Shown here piece by piece: positions 57,425 to 64,000 of a stretch of 64,000 nt of DNA; the first letter of the stretch is position 1; each line of letters opens with the position of its first letter. Both the position numbers and the translations under genes were made by a program. Origin of the DNA: Adineta ricciae (lineage: Eukaryota > Rotifera > Eurotatoria > Adinetida > Adinetidae); the NCBI GenBank assembly GCA_905250025.1, contig CAJNOJ010000003.1:1-64000 (forward strand). The letters run 5' to 3'. The notes below the pieces were generated by a model that was not told the DNA's origin, searched no databases, and worked only from the letters and a program-made list of their open reading frames with translations.

Positions 57425-60400
57425 ATGATGGATTCTGATTTCGATGATGAAGATGTGCGTTCATTATCTGAGCGTGTCTTACCGATGTCATCTACGAATC
57501 AGACTTCTTCCTCTTCTCGTGATACCAATCAGTCAGTGAAATTACAATCTAATACCATATGTGATAATCAATCATTCCAAGAGATTCTGTCAAAACCTGG
57601 AAATATCGGTGATATAATTCAATTAAGTGATGGTACGCGTAAAAAGTTTAACGGTACTACATGGCGTCGTATGTGTTCGGAGCCTGAATGTTCTTATTAT
57701 ACTCAAAGAGAAGGTTTATGTAAACCTCATTTAGCTGCATTAAAAAAGCGAAAGTTATCCTCATTCGTGAAAGATAATAATGATAAAAGCGAACTAGATG
57801 AACATGATAAAGATGAAAGTATAAATTCGTGTGATAATGCAACGAAATCATCTCAACGTATTTGTGCTGATCCAAATTGTGCGAAAGTTGTCGACGAAAG
57901 TTTTCACTATCAAAATGGGTTCGTGGAATATGTAAATTCTAATCTGATATCGTGATTTATCAATTTTAGTTTCTGTTCACATCATTACGATGAATTCTGT
58001 GCTAGAAATTTAGCGGCAACTGACTCATCGTCAGATATTTCCATACTCTCGACTTCACTACGTAAACGTCGGCATCCTGATCCACCGTCTCAAGTACCGG
58101 TGCTTTACGACGATCAACCATCGATCTCCAAAACTAATCATCGTCTTTCAATAGCCTCAATTCCGCCATCTGTAGATATTAATAATCCGAAGAAGGGTGA
58201 CATCATTGAAATGGTCAACGGATCGCGTAAAAAGTTCGATGGAGTCATTTGGCGTAAGATTTGTTCCGTGCCTGGTTGTCTGATCGCCTCACAACGAAAT
58301 GAATTGTGTCGAAAACATATAAATAAACTTGATGACAATTCCAACGATGTATCGAGCACGGATCTTGTTGGATTAATGGCAATGATGACATCGACTTCGG
58401 AACGCATGTCGTCAGTGTCGACCAGATCATCGACAGATGAGAAACTAGGTACGCCGGAGGAAAAATGCATTAAAACTATTTCTGAACGCATATTTTTAGA
58501 AACTCGCATCTCAACTAGTATTAAAACTGAACTTACAGATGATGCTGACATTGAAGATGAATGCAATACTGACAATGTGCCTTACAGTCATCCTAAATCA
58601 GGTAAAATGAGAGAGGAAGGCGTGTTCTTTTCCCTTAATTCTATTTTGTATTATTATAAACTTTCAGATGCCGATGCCGATGACGATGGTATGAATCAGT
58701 TGAATGGACATCATCAAGACAAGTCTTCCACTATGCATGAAGATCATTCTGATACATCCGCTGATCATACATCGTGTTCAAATCGGCAGAAGTTTTCTAC
58801 AAGTAAGTACAGCTGATTCTTCGCTAAGAATAGACTAAAGTCAAGTTTCTATGTAGATCCTTTGAAGAAATGGCTAAGAGAACATCGAAATAATCCCTAT
58901 CCAACAAATCAAGAAAAGATTGCCTTAGCTAGGCAATCATCTATGACATCTGATCAAGTCGTTGTGTGGCTTCATAACGCACGGTCTATCCTTCGACGTA
59001 GTCATCCGAAATCTCGACATTCATCGAATACCTCGAAGCATAACAACCATAATGAACTGACATCTAAAGCTGACCAGCATTCTTGTTCGAACACAAAGAT
59101 TGCTGCTGAAAGTAAAACTCAAATCACAACTCAGTTCGTACAATAAAAATTGATTCGAATATTATTTTAGTTTATCGATCATTTCCGCTCTATAATGAAA
59201 CAAATTCACGTTCAATCGGTGTTCAATGTAATCCATCGACCACGAATCAAACGACAGCGACCGACTCTGCGCTCCTCTCTGATGAAGAATTGATCTCTGA
59301 TCGTACGATAAAAATTTTAACTCCATCCCATCATGTTTTAAAGGCAATCAATAGTATGCGAAGCACTGAAACTGCAAATTTGGTAGTTGATAATATCAAA
59401 ACGGAGAATAGCGAAGGCATAAAAAAAGAACGAGAAATTATCCTTTCAAGTACCTGTCTCGACGACGATCAAATGGTAATTATCTGGGGGGTTTTCTCGT
59501 ATATCTCGCTTTCTCAAACAGTATCGTAGTAACGAGTGTTAACGAAATCTTTTATTATCATAATTATTAACTAGATTCTCTTTATAAATTATTTGAAGCG
59601 GAGATAAAAGTAGTTCCGACGAAAGTAGCTTTTATCTTCGACTTTCTGCTCTTGATTTCTAAGTACTTGTCACCCAGATAGCTTCTGATCCTTTTCATCA
59701 TGTCTGAGTGACAGGAAATGGTTTAAGCTAGAAGAAAGATTGAAGCTTTTTCGCCTAGACTGTCTTAAAATAGCCTTTTAAAACTAGCTTTTATGATAAA
59801 ACATGAACTGGAAACAAAAAAAAAGCATTTATTAAAACCAAACACAGATAGAGCATTGTAAAGAATATTTAAGCAGCACGTTTTTTCAAAAGCAAATGTT
59901 CCTTATTCTTGTCGTTTTAGACTCGTTTCAACGACTTCTGTGCTCGCTTTCATATAAAATCCTCAAATATCGTTGATAAATACACAACACATCTAATAAC
60001 TGACGAAGAAGGTGAAACACTCGTTTGTCCGCTGTCCAAAAAGGTCATTCAAGGCATCGCTTATCATATGCATATTTTGACTTATCGTTGGCTTGATGAT
60101 TGTTTGAAACTGAACCAAATTATCAATGAGAAACCTTACGAAATTCAAGGTGATCTAACACTTTCACCTGATCATTATGGTATAATGCATACAATTGTTT
60201 AGTCGTTTCCCGATTCGTACTTCTTTTCATTAAGGTATGCAACGAAGTCGCCAAAGTATTTTACCTTATAGTTTACCGGAGACACATTTACTTGAAAATT
60301 ATTCAATCATGCTCAAATGTGATGGATGTCAGGGCATGATGAACAACGACGAGCTGATTGAATTAGTGAAATTGTGTGGTGCAAAATATACGACTGATTC

Positions 60401-60645
60401 TCATTTTTCACGTCTTCAACCAGGTAATATTCGTGTTGTGCTCTGTGAAAAAGAGTATTTAGCCAGCCGAAAAGAAGTCTATGAGAAATGTGCTCAAGCC
60501 GGCGTTCATTTTGTGACACCGGAATGGTAAACAAAAGAACTTGTTCACGATGATCTTCTAGAATTTTGATGTTCTATTCAGGTTTCTCGAATCTTTGGTA
60601 CAATACTGTATTCAACCGTTTCAGGAATATGAAATATCACCGTGA
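57425..60645 (+). CDS. Gene C: Cys3His fingers, TALE-type homeodomain and tandem BRCT fusion
   Basis: Eight exons join in phase (57425-57918, 57970-58601, 58668-58802, 58857-59111, 59171-59475, 59921-60179, 60235-60526, 60582-60645), giving 811 residues. Finger 1 (61-102): GDIIQLSDGTRKKFNG, C84, C89, C99, H102. A variant finger has C147, C152, C167, H170. Finger 3 (240-281): C263, C268, C278, H281. Residues 421-468 are a TALE homeodomain segment: WLREHRNNPYPTNQEKIALA with the PYP loop at 434-436, then QVVVWLHNARSILRR with W458, N461 and R463, though the usual WF is WL. BRCT1 (about 596-690) includes YTTHLITDEE and HILTYRWLDDCLKLNQI. BRCT2 (about 705-811) includes LIELVKLCGAKYTTD and FVTPEWFLESL. 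EIQGDLTLSPDHYG and GMQRSRQS recall BRCA1/BARD1-type BRCT linkers. The product is presumably nuclear, combining DNA binding with phosphopeptide binding. Confidence 0.8.
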
Positions 60646-60887
60646 AAATGCACGGAATACATCACGAATATCATTCTTTTTATCGGTCAGATTTAGCTCC
60701 TATGCAAATATAAAACAATTTGTTTTTATAATCTTTCGTTTTTATTGTTTGTTTTCTTTTCTTTCTCTCCAACAACCAAAGGAGTAACATAAAAACCAGC
60801 GTAATTATCATTGTAGTGATCATTTATCAACGATTATTTAATGTACATATACATCTAGTTAAAGATTTGTATGGTTTCTATCTTCAG

Positions 60888-63335
60888 ATGTTAGATAAAA
60901 TGACGAAATGCAAAACAAATCAAGTCGATCGGCAACCAATGAAGAAAGATCCGAAATCGCACAAGAAGAAAACAAGTATACACACTTTTTTCTCAGTCTA
61001 TTATTAGCTTTATTTGTCAGTTTAATCTATATCCTATGGCTTCTCATTATGGTTATTATTATATTGTCTTCTAGACAGTAGTTTATTTTAAAAGAAAATG
61101 TTTAATTGCACTGATTATGGTTAACAATGAGAGCGTTAGACTCGAAAGTACCTGATTGTTCAACAGTAACAAAAATAAAAATATCTAGTGCAATAACGAA
61201 AAACATGCATTCCGTGTCATTCCTAATCACCGATTCAGCTCGTCTTCTTGAGAATCCCTAGTGTGCTACTTGTGGCGGTGTTAGTTTACCGTGACAAAAC
61301 TTCGCGTTTAGCGAAGGTACTATTACAAGAAGAGCTAACGTTCTAATTATACCCCTAGGTCATCATTCGTCAGTAGATTCCGATGACAGTTCGATCGAGT
61401 TAACGAAAGAGCAAGTCAAAGCGGCATTAACATCTCTTGTACCCATCGATAAACAAAGTCGAACTGTAGCATCTCGCAAACGACGTCGAAAACAGACGAT
61501 TGAACCAGAAATGGAAAAGCCGCACAAGAAACACAAGCCAATCTACCATGATATCGTTTTATCGAATATGAATCAACCTGAAACGATGGTACTTGCTGCA
61601 AGCGGATTAACTCATCATCAGATGGTTTGTCTATTCTTCTTCGATCATTAATGAACATGTTGTCTTTTCTTTCAACGAATTGTTTAGAAGCAACTGAAGA
61701 AATTTGTTTTACTTTTTAATTGCCGTTTATTATTATTAGAAAATCAATCGACATTCAATCATGCAATTACACATTTAATCACAGACGAAATCGGACAAAT
61801 TGATTCTTTAATATGTACATTAACTAAAACAGTTGTCTTTGCCATAGCTCAACATTCTTTTATTCTTTCTCATCGCTGGATAAGTGAATGTTTGAAACAG
61901 AATACGATCGTCAGTGAAGAACAATACGAAATTGAAGGTGACCACCTGTTTGCAACCAAACATAATGGACCACGACGCTCACGTTTATCAAAACGACCAT
62001 TACTACCATTGAATCATTTCCGTAAGAAAGGATAAAATGAAGAGAAAAACAACAACGAAATAGAACGTCATTTCATTTAGTTATGATCAAAGGTGATAGT
62101 CATCATTATTTAGAATTTACTAATGCAGAATTAGGTGATCTGGCATGGTTAGCCGGAGGAATTTATATCGAACAAAATCGTTTTCCTAATACAGTGTTCT
62201 CTCGCCAATGTTTTCTTTTAATTGAAGATGAAGATATAAGAAACAAAGTAAGCAAAGGCGAAGTTTGACTTTGTCAAAGTATCAAGAGAACAAGATCGTA
62301 GACTAATTGACTTAAACCTAATGAGAAAGAACAAACTAGGTTAGCAACACTTGATTAAAACGTTTAGTGTAGCTCTCGTTGAGTTATATAAAGCTCTGAA
62401 GAGAGGAAATCGTTTATGCCTGGATGAAATCTTATATATTTCGCAGTCTAGCTACTTCATATCGAGTAAATATTAATTATAGATATTCTGAAAGTACTAC
62501 ATATTGAGAGATTCTCGTAATAATGGTAATTACCTCACTATAATGAACGTCAGTATTTCTTTTACAACTATTTTCGGATTATCGTTAGCGTTCACCACAT
62601 CAAATTGTAAACTGCTTCCTTATCTCCTCATATACCAGATGAGTTTATAATTCGAACGTCTCGTACAATTTTTCGTCGCTCTTTCCCCATGGTAAATCGG
62701 GTAGGCGACGATAACAATAGAGCACAGTCCACATCAATGAGTATACAAGATCAATAAGTTAGTATTCTTTATTCGTCAAACAGGTCACGCATCACCCTTC
62801 GTGAATAGTATATGAGGGGACTTCCACTGCCTCTCGAAGCAAAACAACATGCGTCAAGTCATATACATTCGAAAGAAGCGTTTACCCATCTTATTTTCGT
62901 TGTGTAAAAAGTGCGTCTAATCAATCAAGTCAAGGTTAGGCAAAGAGAACACCTATGGATTTTTGTTTTCGTACATAAAAAGAATCGTGCGAAATGAACT
63001 TTATTTCCTTTCATACAGCAATTTCGATGGCTGTCATCGAGGTAAAGCACAGAATGGACTCTGTTTTTTTAAACATGATATTCCTATTATGAAAATAGTC
63101 TTAGTGTTCGAGATTCGATATTCTTGTTATTGTCTGTTTTCTAATAGTTTCATAGGTGTACTGAGTATATTGATTATTTGCTTGTTTTCTTTAGAATATG
63201 TTTCATCGTTGTATTGATAAAGGTTTAAAATTTCTTCGAAGTGAATGGCTTATTCGGTCCATTGTAGAATATCGTATGGCTGATATTGTTCAATATCACT
63301 GTGATCCATTTGATAGTATTGATCGATCGGAATAG
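60888..63335 (+). CDS. Gene D: tandem BRCT protein, paralogue of the gene C C-terminus
   Basis: Five exons join in phase (60888-60975, 61359-61624, 61688-62021, 62081-62247, 63195-63335), giving 331 residues. The short N-terminus is very Lys/Arg-rich (QPMKKDPKSHKKK, SRKRRRKQT), a likely nuclear signal. BRCT1 has VLAASGLTHHQMKQLKKF, NHAITHLITDEIGQ and SHRWISECLKQNTIV. The linker EIEGDHLFATKHNGPRRSRL matches that of gene C. BRCT2 has LGDLAWLAGGIYIEQ and KFLRSEWLIRSIVEY. An SG pair and a downstream Lys (LTKTVV) occupy the positions of a BRCT phosphopeptide pocket. The intron after HHQM is at the same place and phase as the one after DDQM in gene C. The last intron (947 nt) is long. The gene begins only 240 bp after gene C, and an acceptor TATCTTCAG abuts the start codon, so an unseen upstream exon cannot be excluded. 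Confidence 0.75.
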
Positions 63336-64000
63336 ATCAATAGATGTTTGTTGTTTATTTGTTTTTTTTTGTATATATGTATTCCTTGTGTTGATAGTAA
63401 TCCGGTGAAAATGATTCTAGTTTGTCAGATAGAAAACGTGTCATACAAAGCAGATTTGATCTATTTTTCTTCTTCTTTTCATAATAGTATTTTGTTGTTT
63501 TCCTCATTGAGGATTATCCTTGTTACTTGTTTTCTCCTCTTTGTCCCTATTTGATAGATATTTCTAAAATAAATCAAGTTACATTTCATTTCTAGGTACA
63601 CATATTTCTTTCAAAAAGTCTCTCTTTGGTTTATTATTTAGATTATGCTTGAAAAATGCAATCTACGCTTCTATTTGTTCGTGAAAGATCACGCACACAT
63701 GCTCATTATCAAGAAACGGTAAAGATTTGTTTGAGATTAGAACACTATTTTGTAATCTTTAGACGTTGTTACCGTTGTTCTTCCCTTTTTTTCTCTGTTA
63801 CTCTTCGGAATGCTTTAGCGTGTGCATCTGCTCGCACCACGCTCCCTCATTCTGTTTCTTTAACTGGTCTGAAGTTTTCCATCAACATGATTTCTTTCTC
63901 TTAACGAGTTCGGAAATCTCGCGGTGCTCTTTTTTTAGTACGCATGTGTGTGCTGAATGGGAAGCCAGACAAAAGAAATATAAAAGAAGAGCAGAGGAAA
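63336..64000. other. 3' flank, no gene seen
   Basis: T-rich sequence after gene D. The ORFs here are low-complexity hydrophobic shadows. Confidence 0.45.

Noticed and set aside
61724-61740. A possible 15-nt intron in gene D (GTTTATTATTATTAG)
   Set aside because: Too short to be spliced, and reading through it keeps the frame open into the BRCT domain.
62963-63217. 84-residue ORF in the last intron of gene D
   Set aside because: Overlaps the splice acceptor at 63194 and is Phe/Leu-rich AT translation. The exon from 63195 uses a different, BRCT-matching frame.
57425-63335. Calling genes C and D orthologues of BRCA1 or BARD1
   Set aside because: The BRCT pairs are similar in style, but there is no RING domain and the N-terminal parts are unrelated, so orthology is not supported.
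1-64000. CRISPR arrays, bacterial operons or Shine-Dalgarno sites
   Set aside because: The window is clearly eukaryotic with spliced genes. No regularly spaced direct repeats were seen.

Overview
This is a eukaryotic, strongly AT-rich genomic window. Genes are split by many short introns (mostly about 45-90 nt, GT-AG). Together with animal genes (Wnt, POLH, FBXW4, LITAF-type, rhodopsin-like GPCRs), expanded TM/FG-GAP and UGT-type families, abundant decayed DNA transposons and near-identical diverged segments, this fits a bdelloid rotifer. That assignment is inference, with moderate confidence. All gene models below were built by hand from reading frames, splice signals and phase agreement. 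No transcript evidence was available.

Layout. 0-2 kb: probable gene remnant on the minus strand, interrupted by a hAT-type MITE. 1.9-7 kb: membrane-anchored secreted-domain gene (-), UGT pseudogene (-), C-terminal piece of a GPCR (+), secreted Cys-rich protein (-). 7.7-10.5 kb: piggyBac-type MITE and a decayed piggyBac transposase. 10.9-16.8 kb: very large minus-strand gene with three homologous two-pass membrane modules and a C-terminal FG-GAP propeller. 18.4-20.6 kb: GPCR (-), short tandem repeat, FLYWCH-type fragment. 20.7-30.4 kb: an assembly-disturbed stretch. Single N characters join segments that duplicate nearby sequence (second copies of the piggyBac/FG-GAP and TM-module regions, and a 1.57 kb unit present twice) with a PIF1-like helicase fragment and two copies of a LITAF exon. 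30.4-35.7 kb: unrecognised gene, FBXW4-type F-box/WD40 gene and a complete DNA polymerase eta gene, all minus strand. 38.2-39.8 kb: Wnt ligand (+). 42.4-44.4 kb: GT4 glycosyltransferase (-). 48.3-49.3 kb: secreted glycoprotein (+). 51.6-63.3 kb: four same-strand genes (called A-D here) and one opposite-strand F-box-like gene.

The most interesting part is the A-D cluster. Genes A, B and C carry a recurrent small Cys3His finger motif that I cannot match confidently to a named family. Gene C fuses three such fingers to a TALE-type homeodomain and a C-terminal tandem BRCT pair. Gene D, immediately downstream, is a BRCT-pair paralogue of the end of gene C and shares one intron position with it. 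The fusion suggests a chromatin or DNA-damage-responsive DNA-binding family, which is inference only.

Caution: eight single-N joints (1980, 8250, 20691, 22481, 24794, 25965, 28809, 30383) mean that gene order and copy number around them should not be trusted.
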